Shown here piece after piece: positions 45,588 through 59,972 of a stretch of DNA of 64,000 nt. Numbering within the stretch: position 1 is the first letter of the stretch; every line of letters starts with the position of its first letter. The stretch comes from Flaveria trinervia (taxonomy: Eukaryota; Streptophyta; Magnoliopsida; Asterales; Asteraceae). The DNA is taken from assembly GCA_025506515.1 (NCBI GenBank), contig CM046451.1, positions 45,108,641 through 45,172,640 of the forward strand. The letters run 5' to 3'. The translations under genes and the position numbers were made by a program. The notes under the pieces are model-generated. The model did not search any database. It had not been told where the DNA came from and worked only from the letters and a program-made list of their open reading frames with translations.

Positions 45588-47060
45588 ATGGTTATAGCGA
45601 ACTAAAATAAATATGCATTTCATTTGCATTGCATTTAGACTATAGCCTGATGCCTTAGTTACACGCATATAGACATGTTTAGCTTTATTAGTTTCCCTTG
45701 TCTAATTGTTTACTTGCTTGGGATTTGCTTGCTGTGGTATATTCCTGTGAGCGTTCGGCTACAGGAATGGCATAATCATCTCTTCATTCTATGTTTACGG
45801 GAAAAAGGCCAGTTCATCTTGATTTCCCACTGTTACCTCATGTTTTCTCGTACAAGAGACTCTAAGTTGCTGTGAGTCACGAGAAGGTTATTTACGAATT
45901 ACCTGTACCTTACCTTTTACATTATACCTCTCGGAATCGGATACAATACCATTGGTACCTAACTTGGATGGTTCATTAGGAGCATGTTCTGTCTCCTTTT
46001 GAATTCGTTTTGTAAAATAGGGTTGTGTCTGCCAATCCTTCTTTACCTACCTTGCCACTTCTCTCTCTTGTGGAACAGGTAATAGCTGTATTGGTGGCTA
46101 CCGTATACATTACGATACAACTTATCAAAGTTTACTTACGATAATGCTATTTACCCATTTGACCTGAGCGCATCGACGATTCCTTGCCCAAGTGAATATT
46201 TCCCCAATTGATTCTTTCGTACAAGTATGGTTAATTGACCCTGGGTTTAATAACTATATCTTAATACCTTTATCATTAATAACACTATATACTTGACAAG
46301 GTATGTTAGCTCGGATAGGAGGAACCAGGGGTGACCAATGCAAATTACCATCACGGGTGCACACGTAGTTGTAATTTGTCGTGCATGAGAATTCGTGCGA
46401 ATCCTGTCAGATGATAATAGTTATAGTCGGTACAAATTTTCATTTCTATACTTTAGGACACGACAATCTCAATCCATATAAAACTTCACCAAGGATATGG
46501 AAGCAATCTTTCATCTCCACCCATATGAAAGTTTTCATCTATCTAGAACCTTAATGGGATTTGTATTATGACAATAGTCCCAGTCCTTATGAGATGTTGC
46601 TCATTCTAGCATTCTAGTTATCATACAATACTATTTATTTATTTGATATGCGTGTAATCTTCATGAAATTTACATCGGAGTAGTGATACTCTATGCGCAT
46701 GTATTCTTTGTTCATTTGGTTAATCTTAAGACCAGGAGTCTTAGCCATTTAAACGTTCCAACATTTGTTTCTTTGGTATTTATCATGTTGAGCATAAGTT
46801 GCTTTTGTTTGTCCCCCAGTGGTGGGATTCAATTGGATTTTCTTGGTCGATTGTGTTTGAGTAAGGTCAGTTAACAAAGTGTCTTACAATGACATGACGG
46901 TTACATCTCTACATTTCCACTATAAGAAACAAGTGAAACTATCATTGCCATGGGATGTGAGATGAGGACATCTGAGAGCGATCTTTAGAAAATTGGACAT
47001 GCCGTCAAGAGCTATCACATGAACATCTCGGTCAAGTCTCCTCAATCTCAAGTAGCATAG
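45588..47060 (+). other. leader and gag position of Y without recognisable gag
   Basis: In gypsy elements gag begins a few hundred bases after the primer site. Here 1.47 kb shows no Gag core in any frame I read; the first protein signal is the zinc knuckle at 47067. The gag was either replaced or decayed beyond recognition. Confidence 0.55.
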
Positions 47061-50000
47061 AAGGGATGCTACGAGTGTGGTCAAACCAGGCACTTCAAGA
47101 GGACTTGTCCAAAATGAAGAAAAACAATGGCGGTGGAAATGGTGCTAATAACCGCAATGTCAATGGCAACGGAAACGACAATGGTAATGGTGGTGCCACG
47201 GGTAGAGCCTTCATTATTGGTTTAGATGAGGCTCGTATGACCCTTCTACTGTAACTGGTAAATTTCCTATCAATGGTTGCTTTGCCTCTATGCTATTTGA
47301 TTCTGGTTCTGATAGGAGTTTCAATTCGCATAAATTCAGTCGATATTAGATGATAATTCTGTAGCCCTAGATATGAATTATACAGTAGAAATAGCAAATG
47401 GTAAGATCATTGAGTCTTCTCACATATACAGGGGTTGTAAGATTAGTCTATCTGGGCATGATTTTGATATTGACCTTCTATCTATTACACTCGGTAGTTT
47501 TGATGTCGTTGTTGACATGGATTGGTGTATAAGAACTAAGCCGAAATCATTTGTCGTGAGAAACTCATCCGACTACCTTTGCCTGATGGAAAGATACTCA
47601 CTGTGGAAGGAAACAAGAGTGGTGTAGTGGTTGGCATCATCTCATATATGAAAGCACAGAAGTGGTTGAGGAAGGGCATTCGGCGATTTTAGCCCTAGTT
47701 ACTGAGGAGAAACGACTGGAAGACATTCCGGTTGTTAGAGATTTTCCTGAGGTATTTCCCGAGGACCTACCTGGCCTTCCTCCACATAGGCAGGTAGAAT
47801 TCCAGATTGAGTTAGCACCTGGAGCAGCTCTGATCGCTCAGGCGCCGTACCGTTTAGCACCGAACGAACTACAAGAGTTATCCAAGAAATTGTAAGAATT
47901 GCTGGACAAAGGATTTATACGTCCCAACTCTTCACCCTGGGGAGCTCCAGTGCTTTTCGTGAAGAAGAAAGATTGAACCTTCAGAATGTGTATTGACTAC
48001 TGAGAACTAAACAAAGTGACAATCAAGAATATATATCCACTTTCACGTATTGATGACCTGTTTGACCAGTTGCAAGGATCAAGCTACTATTCCAAGATTG
48101 ATCTGAGATTAGGTTATCATCAGCTACGAGTTCGAGAGAAAGACATCTCGAAGACGACATTCAAAACTCGCTGTGGGCACTATGAGTTTGCAGTAATGCC
48201 TTTTGGATTGACCAATGCCCCAGTAGTTTTCATGGACCTCATGAACCGTGTTTGCAAACCTTATTTGGATAAGTTTTTCATTGTCTTTATTGATGACATA
48301 CTAATCTACTCTCAAAATAAGGTGGATCATGAGGAACACCTGAGGATCATTCTAGAATTGTTGAAGAATGAACAATTGTATGCAAAGTGCTCAAAATGTG
48401 ACTTTTGGATACGAGAAGTGTAGTTTCTTGGTCATGTGGTGAACAAAAAGGGTATACATGTAGACCCTTCAAAGATTGAAGCAATCAAGGATTGGCCGAC
48501 ATCAAAAACGTGTACTGAGGTGCGACAATTCCTTGGTTTGGCAGGTTATTATAGGTGATTTATCAAGGGATTCTCAAAGTTAGCACAACCTCTAACTGCC
48601 TAACCCACAAGGGAACCATCTACAAATGAGGTAGCCAAGAGGAATCAGCATTTCAGACACTTAAAGACCAACTCTGCAGTGTGCCGATCCTAGTTTTGCC
48701 AAAAGGAACTCATGACTTTGTTGTTTATTGTGATGCATCCATCCAGGGTTTGGGATGTGTACTGATGAAATGCAACATGCCATTGCTTATGCATCTAGAC
48801 AACTCAAGGTACATGAGAAGAATTATACAACACATGATCTGGAACTAGGAGCTGTGGTGTTTGCCTTGAAGATCTGGAGGCACTACTTATATGGAACCAA
48901 GTGCACGATATACACAGACCACAAGAGCCTCCAGCACATATATGATCAAAAAGAGCTGAATATGCAGCAACGACGATGGCTAGAACTGCTCAATGACTAT
49001 GATTGTGCGATCAAGTATCACCCGGGTAAGGCTAATGTGATAGCCGACGCCCTCAGCCGAAAGGAAACCCCTAAACATCGTCGAGTACGTGCATTGCAGT
49101 TGCCCATTCACTCCGATCTACCAGAGCAAATCAAGGCTGCCCAATCTGAAGCCTTGAAAGTTGAGAATCTAAAGGCAGAATCCATGCGAGTAATGGAGAA
49201 ACAGCTAGACACCAAGACTAATGGAATTCGTTATTTCATGGAACGGATCTAGGTACCATAGTATGGGAATTACAAGAGCTAGTAATGGATGAAGCTCATA
49301 AGTCACGCTACTCAATTCACCTAGGTTCAGACAAGATGTACCAAGATCAGAAGGAGTGTTACTGGTGGCCGAACATGAAAGCTGAAATTTCCACCTATGT
49401 TGGTAGATGTTTAACATGCTCTAAAGTTAAGGTGGAATACTAGAGACCATTCAGTTTATATCAGCAGCCGGAACTTCCAGTGTGGAAATGGGAGCAGATC
49501 TCGATGGACTTTGTCACAAAGTTGCCTAGGACTCCCAGCAGATGCGATACCATTTGGGTTATAGTAGATCGCTTAACAAAATCCGCTCATTTTCTAGCAA
49601 TCCGAGAGACCGATCAAATAGAGAAGTTAACACGAATTTATTTAAGAGAAATAGTCTCTTGGCATGGTGTACTAGTATCTATCATATCTGATCGTGATGC
49701 TCGGTTCACTTCTAATTTCTGGCAATCTTTGCAATGATCATTGGGAACACGGTTGGACATGAGCACTGCATACCATCCACAAACTGATGGTCAGAGTGAA
49801 CGTACGATCCAGACACTGGAAGATATGTTGCGCGCCTGCGTGATTGAATTTGGCAGCAATTGGGAAACTTATTTACCATTGGTTGTGTTCTCCTACAATA
49901 ACAGTTATCACACCTCAATCAAGGCCGCGCCATTCGAGGCATTGTATGGGCGTAAATGCCGATCACCTATCTATTGGGTAGAAGTTAGAGAAAGACAACT

Positions 50001-50552
50001 TACGGGTCCTGAGCTTGTACATGAGACGATTGAGAAAATCCTGCAAATACGTAACCGCATGGCAGCAGCACGTGATCGACAGAAGAGTTACGCTGATAAA
50101 CGCCGTAAGCTGTCAGAGTTTTAGATCTTAAAAGTCTCACCATGGAAAGGAGTGATACACTTTAGAAAGCATGGTAAACTAAACCCTAGGTACGTTGGAC
50201 CGTTTGAGATTGTCAAACGAGTTGGCCAGTAGCCTATTTACAGGAAGAGCTCAGTGGAATACACAACGTGTTTCACGTGTCAAACCTAAGGAAATGTCTA
50301 TCTGATGAATCACTCGTCATTCCACTAGAGGAATTGGAAATTGATGAACAGCTCCATTTCATTGAAGAACCAATTGAGATTATGGATCGAGAGTTACAAA
50401 ATCCTAAAACGTAGCAAGATTCCCATTGTGCGTGTTAGGTGGAATTCAAAGCGTGGACCAAAATTTACCTGGAACGCGAGGATCAAATGAAGAAGAAATG
50501 CCCGCAACTGTTTAAAGATCAGACATCTACTTCCCAAGTTATCCATTCTTAA
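47061..50552 (+). pseudogene. gypsy Pol of Y, heavily decayed
   Basis: Zinc knuckle CYECGQTRHFKRTC at 47067-47108. Protease motif LFDSGSDRSF near 47293. RT is at 47700-48600, with PYRLAPNE, YPLSRIDDLFDQLQGSSYYS and an intact FIDDILIYSQ box near 48287. RNase H is at 48750-49060 (YASRQLKVHEKNYTTHDLE). Integrase is at 49260-50110, with the CLTC zinc site near 49415 and FSYNNSYHTSIK. A tail (about 50400-50545) resembles that of chromoviruses. In-frame stops at 47893, 47974, 48001, 48421 and 48556 and frameshifts in the protease and at 48600-48750 disable it. Several stops are where a CAA, CAG or CGA codon would be expected. Confidence 0.88.
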
Positions 50553-50760
50553 GATATCGTTCATTAAATTTCAAGACGAAATTCCCTTCAACAAGGGGAT
50601 GATGTCACAACTCTCATGAAACCTTACGTCTTTATTTTGGGATTATTTCAGAAATCTTAAAAATCCTATCATAAGAGAGCTTCTGACCTCCTATCATTGC
50701 TTGTTAATACTGGCGTTCTGACCTGAAGTTGATGTTCTAATTTTCGGGACGAAAATTCTT

Positions 50761-50774
50761 CCACAAGGGGATGA
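50761..50774 (+). other. polypurine tract of Y
   Basis: CCACAAGGGGATGA directly before the TGTGACACC start of the 3' LTR. A similar block (CAACAAGGGGATGATGTCAC) occurs 173 bases upstream at about 50588-50608. Confidence 0.8.
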
Positions 50775-52523
50775 TGTGACACCCCGTATTTCTTCAGGTT
50801 AACATCGTTCCATTATTTAAATCATTTCCGTCACTTAGTATTACTATATTCAAATTGTATAAATGAAATTACAATTGTAATCATTTTATTTATTTAAACT
50901 TCAAACTAACTTAAAATAAAATTTAGTTAACTATGAAATTAATGCAAAGTGGAGGGGCCTAATGTACAAATTCATAAAATATATTATAAATCTCAATCAC
51001 CTCTCGGCTATCATTTGGAAACTGCATAACTCACTTTCCCGAAACCCTAACACATCCCAGAACTCTCCCTGTCGTCGCTCTCATTCGAACCGTGCTTTGC
51101 AGCCTCTCTTTGGCAACTTATTTGCCGTGCGACGCCCTCGATGAGATCTCTCGCAACCACACCCTTCGACATCGCTTTACACGGTATGTTTTCTTTTCTC
51201 TTTGTCACTAGTATGGTTTTGAGTTACGAATTCGGGATCGTCGAGCTTCAGTGTATGCGCGTTTTGTTTGCGGGCGCTCGGGTCACGATGTTTGTTGGTG
51301 ATCGAATGTTACGGGCTGGTCTTGTGTGTGTGTATGCATATATTATATATATGGTTGTGTTTATATGAATGCATGTGTGTCTTTTGGTATATATGAATGC
51401 AGGTGGGTCATCGATGTGCTTATGTATGTGTGTTTTGTGACATGCCGTGAGTGTGCATGTATGTGTTATATTGTGTAGTGGGTTGCTTGATAATGTGCAT
51501 TATGTATAAAAGCATAAATGAAGATTTATAATATTAAGTGTTATGCATTATATGTGGTTGGTATATTTAACTATAATATAACAAGAATAATTACACATAT
51601 GATTATATTTAGGAAAGAGCAACTTGATTTAAATGTTTGTGTGACTCGCTTTTGTTTATGTTGTTTTGATTATGACCGGGGATTAGCACGATACCGAGCC
51701 GTGAACACGAAACCGTACAATCGAATTATTGACATTTAGTATTAACTAAATATTAATTGAATTCCAGGTTAATCGGAACCCTAAACGTTTGTGCTTTTGG
51801 TTATTAATTGTTGTGCATTCAAGGTGAGTTCTCAGCCCCACTTTCATATTATACTATCTTTTGGGGGAGAGAAACATGTTGTTTTCATAAACATACAATG
51901 CTTTAGATTAGTAATACTACATATACTGATTTACTATTGTGATACACTACGCCTCATCGGACCGTTAATATGGTATTAGCGAGGTGATGTTAGTAGATCT
52001 ACTGGGTTTGACAAACCCCACCGGGCTAGTTGCGCTAGCTTGACTGGAGGTCAAACAGGTGAATGGTTAGCCTGTTTTACAGTGTTGTGGTCTGGTATCC
52101 ATAGCCGGGGCATTCATTATATTATTACTGTCAGCTCGGTCGTGAAATTCATGCACATAGTGACTTGTTGTAGGCTAGCTACCTACTTATATGCTTTTAT
52201 TACTTAATCTGGATTTCATTACTGTTACTTACTGTTTTCTGATAAGCTTTTAAACCCACCAACCTTGTGTTGACACTTTAACATGTTCTTTCAGGTTCTT
52301 AAGGTGTGCACGGATAGGAACATCACGCATTGCATTCATCATCGTTGTGTCTAATGAACAATCTACATTTTTGTATAAATTATATTTACTTGGTTTGCGT
52401 TTGTTTACGCCATTTAAATTATGGTTTATACGCTTCCGCATTCACTTTCATGTTTTCGTAATTAACTCTGATTTTGAGAAACTTTATTTGAATTAGAAAT
52501 TATGTTTTGTAATTGTTGCGTCA
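50775..52523 (+). repeat. 3' LTR of Y, first part
   Basis: Matches 41063-45483 without the inserts there. It is cut at GTTGCGTCA (52523) by X. The remaining 82 bases lie at 3022-3103 behind the duplicated CGTCA. Confidence 0.9.
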
Positions 52524-55228
52524 TGTCACATCCCGGCGGAAGCGTGAGATGAATATTTGGGTATGACTTGTTTGTCCATAACTCATTGATTAACAGAACT
52601 TATCAAATAACACAGCAGAATAATATATTAACTAGATTCATAGGATAATATTAAAGTTAAAATTACATCAAATCATAATAGTCAAAACTTGATCTAATAT
52701 AATCCTATTACAAACATATTATCTAACTGTTACATCTTTTAGTAACGATGGAAGTGCGCGTCCACCGATATGCTGAGATCATACATGTTAACGGTTAGAT
52801 TAACACAGACTTTTCCCATGACTTCTCCCCAGCCATTGTAAACATCAAAAGAAAACATAATGCTGTTACTCATGGTAATTTTCCTGAAAAAGCATACTCA
52901 AAACAGTCACATAAAGTTGGTAAGTTCACAGGTTTATCTTAAACAAAATATTATTGATGCGTCATATACAACCAAACCTTATTTAATAATCAAATCATCC
53001 ATACTGTCATAACATAATTCATAAATCGGATAATATAGCATCACTATTGATGCAGGAAATTATTTCCTAAGTAGTGGTACCTATATTATCCAACAGTTCA
53101 ACATCCGAATTAATGGTTCTAACATAAATGACAGTATAACTAAAAAATTGTATCAATCATTAAAATCAATAGTATGCCTTTCCCCAAAAGTTTATCAAAC
53201 TCAAAATGGGGCTATGAATCTCACATTTACTCCAAGAAATCACCTATAAACAAAATATTCATAGTTTAAAAAACATTAATATTTTCTTCAAAATTTTCAG
53301 TACCTCATATATATCATAAAATTATTATAATAAATAGGTAAGAAAATAGACATAACATACTCGTATTTCATATTTTAATTAATTACAGTTTATTTTCTAT
53401 AATTTTGGGATAGTCAAATAAACTGTTAAAAATACCTTCGGGTTTTTAAAATTCTCAAACTTGATCAGAGTATTTGGCACAATATTTAAAACTTCTCAAA
53501 ATTTTCCCAAATCCCAAATCATGGCAGAGTTGATTCTGTGATTTTTATCACTTTACTAATATGTAGTAAAATACCAAATATGTACAAATATTCACATTTT
53601 TATACAGACTTTTCCTTTCAATTTTTCACTTTTTCTGAAATTTTTGCATAATTTATCTCAAAGTTAAAGTATTTTTCTCGATTTTCATATGGCTGAAACT
53701 TTTAAAACTTATAACTTATTCGTAACTTTAACTTAGGTCACGAAAATTTTTCTGTAAATCTGATAAATCATAAGAGTCAACATATAATTCTTCAACTACT
53801 TTCCAGGTTCAATTCTTCCGGCATAAATTTTTCTTTTATATACTTAAATAATTTGTATAAATTATTCTACTTGTAGTAATATCATCAAATTTTGCAGATT
53901 ATTACTTCCCAATATTCCAAACATATGTATAATATTTGTTCCCATAATCACAGTTAAATATATATTCAACCGATTTTTGTAAGTTGATACATCATTTTTT
54001 GATAATTCTTTTGTATAACTTTGGTTTGTCAACCACTATCTATTTTCTTCAGGTTATAAAATCTTTTTAATATTATTTAATAATATTAACATATTTGTAT
54101 GATTTTGTGAAGAATTTGTAGGTTTAACCATATAGTTTGTTTACATATGTTGTTAGACACACATATATATATATTTTTTAATAAACTTGACTAGTTATAG
54201 TTTAGAGATTAAAAACCTTGATTTTGACAAAGGAAGAGGGTAGTGATAACTAATGGCATCTTCTTTCTCTGTCGAACCAAATTAAGCGAAGGTCTTCAAT
54301 TCTCCAAGTCTTGTTCTTCTTGTAACAATCGGTTGGAAGATAATGACGTTTGGTTGTGGTGAACCTAAGGTAATAACCGAGAGTTACAGTGAGAAGGAGT
54401 GGAAGTGGCCATGAGGTGAGGAGTAGAGATGAAGGTGGTAGTAATCTTCTACGATTTTGGTGGCTCTTGGTGGTGATATTCGGGAGAGGTAACCGGGAGT
54501 AATAATGAGTTGGTTAGCAAAATAGTTTCACATGTATCTTCTCATTATGGCCGAGAGTTTCTATATATTTTGGGAAGGTAATCATTAGTTCTAAGACTAG
54601 AGTAGTGAGGTGTGATTATAGAGTCCTTAGGTGGCTCTACCTAGGTGTTAAGGTGGCGGTTTGAGGGGGTGCCTAAGAGGAACCGATTAGGTGGCTGGTG
54701 CAAGAGGTGGGTTGGTGTCCAAACATGTAAGGTGGCATTTCAAGAAGGTACATGACTCATCAAGTCATGATTACAAGGTTTATAAATGTTTTAGAGTGTT
54801 AATCGGGTGGTTTAATTATTCTAACGAACCGAGATTTGAGCTTAATTGGTGCTTAGGTTTGAGGTTTAAGTGTATAAGGTTTGCTTAGTTTTGTTTTGAT
54901 GTCAAGTTGTATTGTATGGTGGTGTTTGATTTGATGATACAAAGTTGTAACTTTTGATTACATAATGCTTGGTATTATTACAAAGTTATGCATGTTGAAT
55001 GCAAGCTTATTTAAATATTATGCATGCAAGCATGCACACGTACAACATATATGTATATATTCATCAAAAATGGACACATGCATAAGTAAGATATGCATGT
55101 AAACATGCATACGTACAACTTATATATACACACATAAATATATATAGGGTAGGTCAAATAATGAATAACATATAAGAGAATTCATTCGTAAATTGATTTT
55201 GCCTAACCTTATTTTTAGGGTCGTCACA
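52524..55228 (-). repeat. 3' LTR of X (2705 bp)
   Basis: On the plus strand it runs from TGTCACATCCCGGC to GGGTCGTCACA. CTCTA at 54635-54639 shows the empty site that Z occupied in the other copy. Confidence 0.92.
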
Positions 55229-55245
55229 TTCTCCCCTCGTAAAAT
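55229..55245 (-). other. polypurine tract of X
   Basis: The minus strand reads TACGAGGGGAGAA directly before TGTGACGACCC. Confidence 0.8.
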
Positions 55246-55280
55246 AATTTCGTCCCAAAATTTGTTTTAGAAGATAATAC

Positions 55281-58200
55281 CTAAGGTTGAGGAGTACTTA
55301 TCTGGTTACCGACTTCCAATAAGTGGGGATACTTTCTTATAATTTCATTTTTTCTTTCCCAAGTATATTCTGGACCTCTTTTAGCATTCCACTTAACTTT
55401 TACTAAGGGAATTTTACTTCTCCTTAACCTTTTCATTTCTCTATTTAATATGGCTATTTGGTTCTTCCATAAAATGGAGTTTCTTGTCTACTTTTATCTC
55501 TTGAACTGGAACTTTTAATGTCTCATTTGCTAGACATTTCTTTAGATTGAACGCATGAAAGATGTTATGTACTTCACTTAATTCTGAAGGCAGATCTAAC
55601 TTATATGCTACCGAACCAATCCTATCAGTGATTTCAAATGGACCAATATACCTAGGATTTAACTTATTTCTTCTTTCAAATCGAACTATGCCTTTTGTGG
55701 GTGATATCTTAAATAGACCTTATCTCCAATCTGAAATTCCAAGGGTTTTCTTCTTTTATCGGCATAACTTTTTTGTCAATCCCTGGCAGCTTTCAATCTA
55801 TTTTTAATTTCAAGGATTTTATTTGATGTTTCCTGTATCAATTCAGGTGCTGTAATTTGTTTGTCTCCTATTTCATTCCAACATAGGGGTGATCTACACT
55901 TCCTTCCATATAAGGCTTCAAATGGCGTTGTTCCAATACGTGAATGATAACAATTATTATATGAAAATTCTACTAAAGGAAGATGTGTATCCCAATTTCC
56001 ACCAAAATCTAATGCACAAGCTCCTAACATATCTTCCAAAGTTTGAATTTTCTTCTCACTTTGACCATCTGTTTATGGATGATAAGTTGTACTTAGATTT
56101 ACCTGAGTCCCTAAAGCTTTTTGTAATGTTTGCCAGAATCTAGAGGTAAATCTACTATCTCTGTCTGATATAATTGAAATAGGTATTCCATGTCTAGATA
56201 CAACTTCTTTTATGTAAATTCTTGCCAATTTCTCCATTTTACAATCTTCCCTGATTGATAGAAAATGTGCTAAATTTGTTAACCTATCCACTATAACCCA
56301 AATAGTGTCATATCCGCTTGAAGTCCTTGGTAATTTGGTTATGAAATACATGGTTATTTGATCCCATTTCATTATGGAATTTCTGGCTGTTGCAAGTATC
56401 CAGAAGGTTTTTGGTATTCAGCTTTTACTCTTGCACAGATATCACATTTGCCTACAAATTCTCCGATTGATTTCTTCATACCTGGCCACCAGTATTGGTT
56501 TTTCAAGTCTTTGTACATTTTGTTATTTCCTGGATGTACAAAATACCTTGATTTATATGCCTATTGTAGGACAAGCTTTCTAAGTATAACATTATCTTGT
56601 ATCCAAGTTCTTCCTTTGAATTTCATAACTCCATTTGTGTCTTTTTCCAGATCTTTATTTGCCCTTTTAATGTTAACTTATCTTTTTACTGAGCTTCCTG
56701 TATTTGACTTATCAATTCGGAACGTAATTCCATTCTTATGGCGCGTACTCGTAATGGTTTTGTTCTCTCTTTTCTACTTAAAGCATCAGCTACTACATTT
56801 GCCTTTCCTGGATGATACTTGATTTCACAATCATAATCACTTAGTAATTCTATCCATCTCCTTTGTCTCATATTTAACATTTTCTGATCAAATATATACC
56901 GTAAGCTTTTATGGTTTGTATATATTGTACACTTTGTTCCATATAAGGTAATGTCTCTAGATTTTTAGTGCAAATACTACTGCTCCTAATTCCAAATCAT
57001 GAGTAGTATGGTTCTTTTCAGTACCCTAAGTTGTCTAGAAGCATAAGCTATTACCTTATCTTTTTGCATTAGAACACATCCAAATTCTTGACGTGAGGCA
57101 TCACAATATAAAATAAAATCATCAGTCCCTTCTGGTAATGCTAAGATAGGAGCACTGCATAATTTACTTTTTAATAATTCAAATGCAGCCTTTTGCTTTT
57201 CTTCCCAAACATAAGGTCTATCTTTTTGAGTAAATTCTATGAGTGGTTGAGCTATTCTTGAGAAATTTTCTATGAATCTCCTATAATATCCTGCCAATCC
57301 TAAAAATTGACGTACCTCTGTTGGTGTCTTTGGATTTTCCCATTCTTAATAGCTTCTATTTTTGCTGGATCAACCTGTATCCCATGTTGGTTAACTACAT
57401 GCCCTAAGAATTATACTTCTCTTTTCCAAAATTCATATTCTGAAAATTTTGCATACAGTTTCTCCTTCTTCAATAGTTCTAAAGTCATTCTTAAGTGCTT
57501 TTCATGATCTTCTTTACTCTTAGAATAGATTAGAATATCATCTATGAAGACTATGACAAATTTGTCTAAGTATGGTTTACATACCCAATTCATGAGATCC
57601 ATAAATGTTGTGGGAGCATTAGTTAACCCAAATGGCATTACAAGAATTCGTAATGACCATATCTTGTTCTGAATGCAGTCTTTGGTATGTCCTCCTCTTG
57701 AATTCTTAATTGATGATATCCTGACCTTAAGTCAATTTTGAAAAGTAACTAGACCCTTGTAATTGGTCAAATAAATCATCTATCCTGGGTAAGGGATATC
57801 TATTATTATAGTCTTTATTGAGTTCCCTATAGCCAATACACATCCTGAAAGTTCCATCTTTCTTTTTAACAAATAGAACTAGTGCACCCCATGGTGATAC
57901 ACTAAGGCGTATAAATACTTTGTCCAAGAGTTCTTGTAATTGGTTCATCAGTTCCTTCATTTCTGTTGGTGCTAAACGATATGGTGCTTTAGCTATAGGA
58001 GTGGTTCCTGGTACTAATTCTATTTTGAATTCTACTTGATGATGGGGAGGTAAACCAGGCAATTCATCAAGAAATATATCAGGATATTCATTAACGATAG
58101 GGACACTTTCTAAGCTTTCTTTATTTAATTGGGTGTCAACAATATGAGCTAGGAAAGCTAAGCATTTCTGTCTTAAACATTTTTATGTATTCTTACAGGA

Positions 58201-59808
58201 AATTATCTTCATGGTACCTTTGGGTTTCTCACCATATACACAAAGTGTTCTATTAGTCAGAAGAATTTTACCATTTTCTTGCCACATACTACCTCGGCCT
58301 GATTTTTACTTAACCAATCCATTCCCATAACAATATCAAATCCTCCTAGATCAATAGGGAGCAAATCTATTTTGAAACAATATTCATCTAAATTTATCGT
58401 ACAGTTAGGAATGATTTCACAGGCTTCAATGATTTTACCATCAGCTAATTCTATCATATACTTTTGATTTAACTTTTCTGAGGTTAAATAAGTAATGGTC
58501 TAAATGTGTTTGACATAAAACTACGGGTTGCTACCGTATCAAATAGTACGGTAGTGTACTGATTGTTTACAGGAAACGTACCCGTTACAACCTCTGGTTC
58601 GTGTTGAGCTTCGTTAGCTTGTATTATAAAGCTCTTCCTCTAGGGTTGTTTTGGTTGACCGGAGCCTTACCTTCAGTTGTGGACATTTGTTTCGAAAGTG
58701 GTCTTCATTTCAACATTGATAAACTGGTTTTGGGTTGGTGGGGCTCTTGCAGTCTTAGGATATATGTCCCTTTTTTTATGCAATTGTAACAGATTACCAT
58801 TGCGCAATTACCCTGATGATATCTCTGACAGGTATTGCACCATGGCTGGTTTGTGGGTTGTGGTTTCTTTTCCTGTGTCATCCCTAAAATGTTTCGGGTG
58901 GGTTGTCAGGCTATTCTTTTCTAGGAATTTCCTCCAAACCTTCCTCCTGAGTTATCATCACTCCATTTTCTTTTCTCTCCTGATATAGGGATACTTAAAG
59001 ATCCGTTTCTTATCATTTCGTTAGTCAAGCTTCCTGATAGGCTTACGGAATCTTGAAAAGTTTTAGGCATAGCAGATTTTACTAGCCCTCTTATTTGTGG
59101 TACTAATCCCCAAATATATCTTCCTATTCTTTTTGTTTCTGGGGTCACTAAGTGTGGTACTAACCTTGAGAGTTCATTATATCTGTCTGTGTACTCTCGA
59201 TGTGCTTCCCCATTCATTTCTAGTGTTAAAAATTCAGTTTCTAACTTTTCTATTTCATTGTAGGGACAATATTTTTCTATTACTAAACCTCTAAATTCAT
59301 CCCAACTTAATCCATTCATAACATGCCTACCTTTAGTGTGCATCCCCATTTTCCACCAGGATTGTGCTTCTCCTTTTAGTGAATGTGAAGCAAACAAGGT
59401 TTTGTTGTTGTTGGCACAATTATTGATTTCCAAAGTTGATTCCATTTCATCTAACGAACGTAAAGCTTGTACTGCTCCTCCTTTACCATCAAATTCCCAG
59501 GGCCTACATGACATAAAAGCTTTATAGGAGCATCCTTTTTCAGTTATAGTTCCTTCTTCTGGTTGTCCTCCCATGGTGTCGTTGACGGGTATTTTATTAC
59601 CTGGTGTTGTAGCTCCAAAGTTTAGGTTTTGTTGAAGTTGGGTTACTAGTATGGGTATAGCAGCCTCTATCTACTGTGTTACTATTCGTGAGATTCTATC
59701 ATCTTCATTGGTGGTTGTGTTGTAGGAGTTTCTTCTCCGAGTCGAGTTCTAGGTCGTCCAACTCATGCCGTTCTTCTTACGGGCTGTGTGTTTTCTTCTT
59801 GGCGGCAT
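55281..59808 (-). pseudogene. gypsy Gag-Pol of X
   Basis: Start taken at 59808 (MPPRR), the usual opening of this gag type; a frameshift or stop follows soon. Gag core is a clean 217-codon frame (58921-59574; for example SLKGEAQSWWKMGMHTKGRH). A first knuckle (CNTCQRYHQGNC, near 58830) is intact and the second is damaged. The protease has a wrong catalytic loop (LFDTVATRSF, glycine lost). RT is in two frames, with VIVFIDDILIYSKS near 57560. RNase H (ILYCDASRQEFGCVLMQKDK, near 57100) and integrase (FSYNNCYHSRIGTTPFEALY; IWVIVDRLTNLAHFLSIRED) follow. The tail (WNAKRGP-like, about 55300-55400) ends at a TAG at 55281. Stops and frameshifts separate most blocks. Confidence 0.88.
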
Positions 59809-59972
59809 GATTTTCTATAAGTAATTGTAGTCATTATATATATAAAAATATATATTTAATTTCTTAATAGCATTTTAGCTAACACTTAACAGACAATAAT
59901 TTCAAACATAAAAGATATATTGCACAGAAGTTCTTATTAAGGATTTTTGCATGTTAAGTTAGAAAGTAAATT

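Larger units (their letters stand above)
41063..52523 (+). mobile_element. Ty3/gypsy element Y, main part
   Basis: Plus-strand gypsy element: 5' LTR 41063-45570 (with a 2.4-kb solo LTR inside), primer site, degraded pol, polypurine tract and most of the 3' LTR (50775-52523). The LTR is broken by X at CGTCA (52519-52523), and its last part is at 3017-3103. Target duplication: ACCAA at 41058-41062 and 3104-3108. Confidence 0.9.

Noticed and set aside
56358..56822. 154-codon hydrophobic plus-strand frame that could look like a membrane protein
   Set aside because: Antisense of the X integrase and RNase H coding region.
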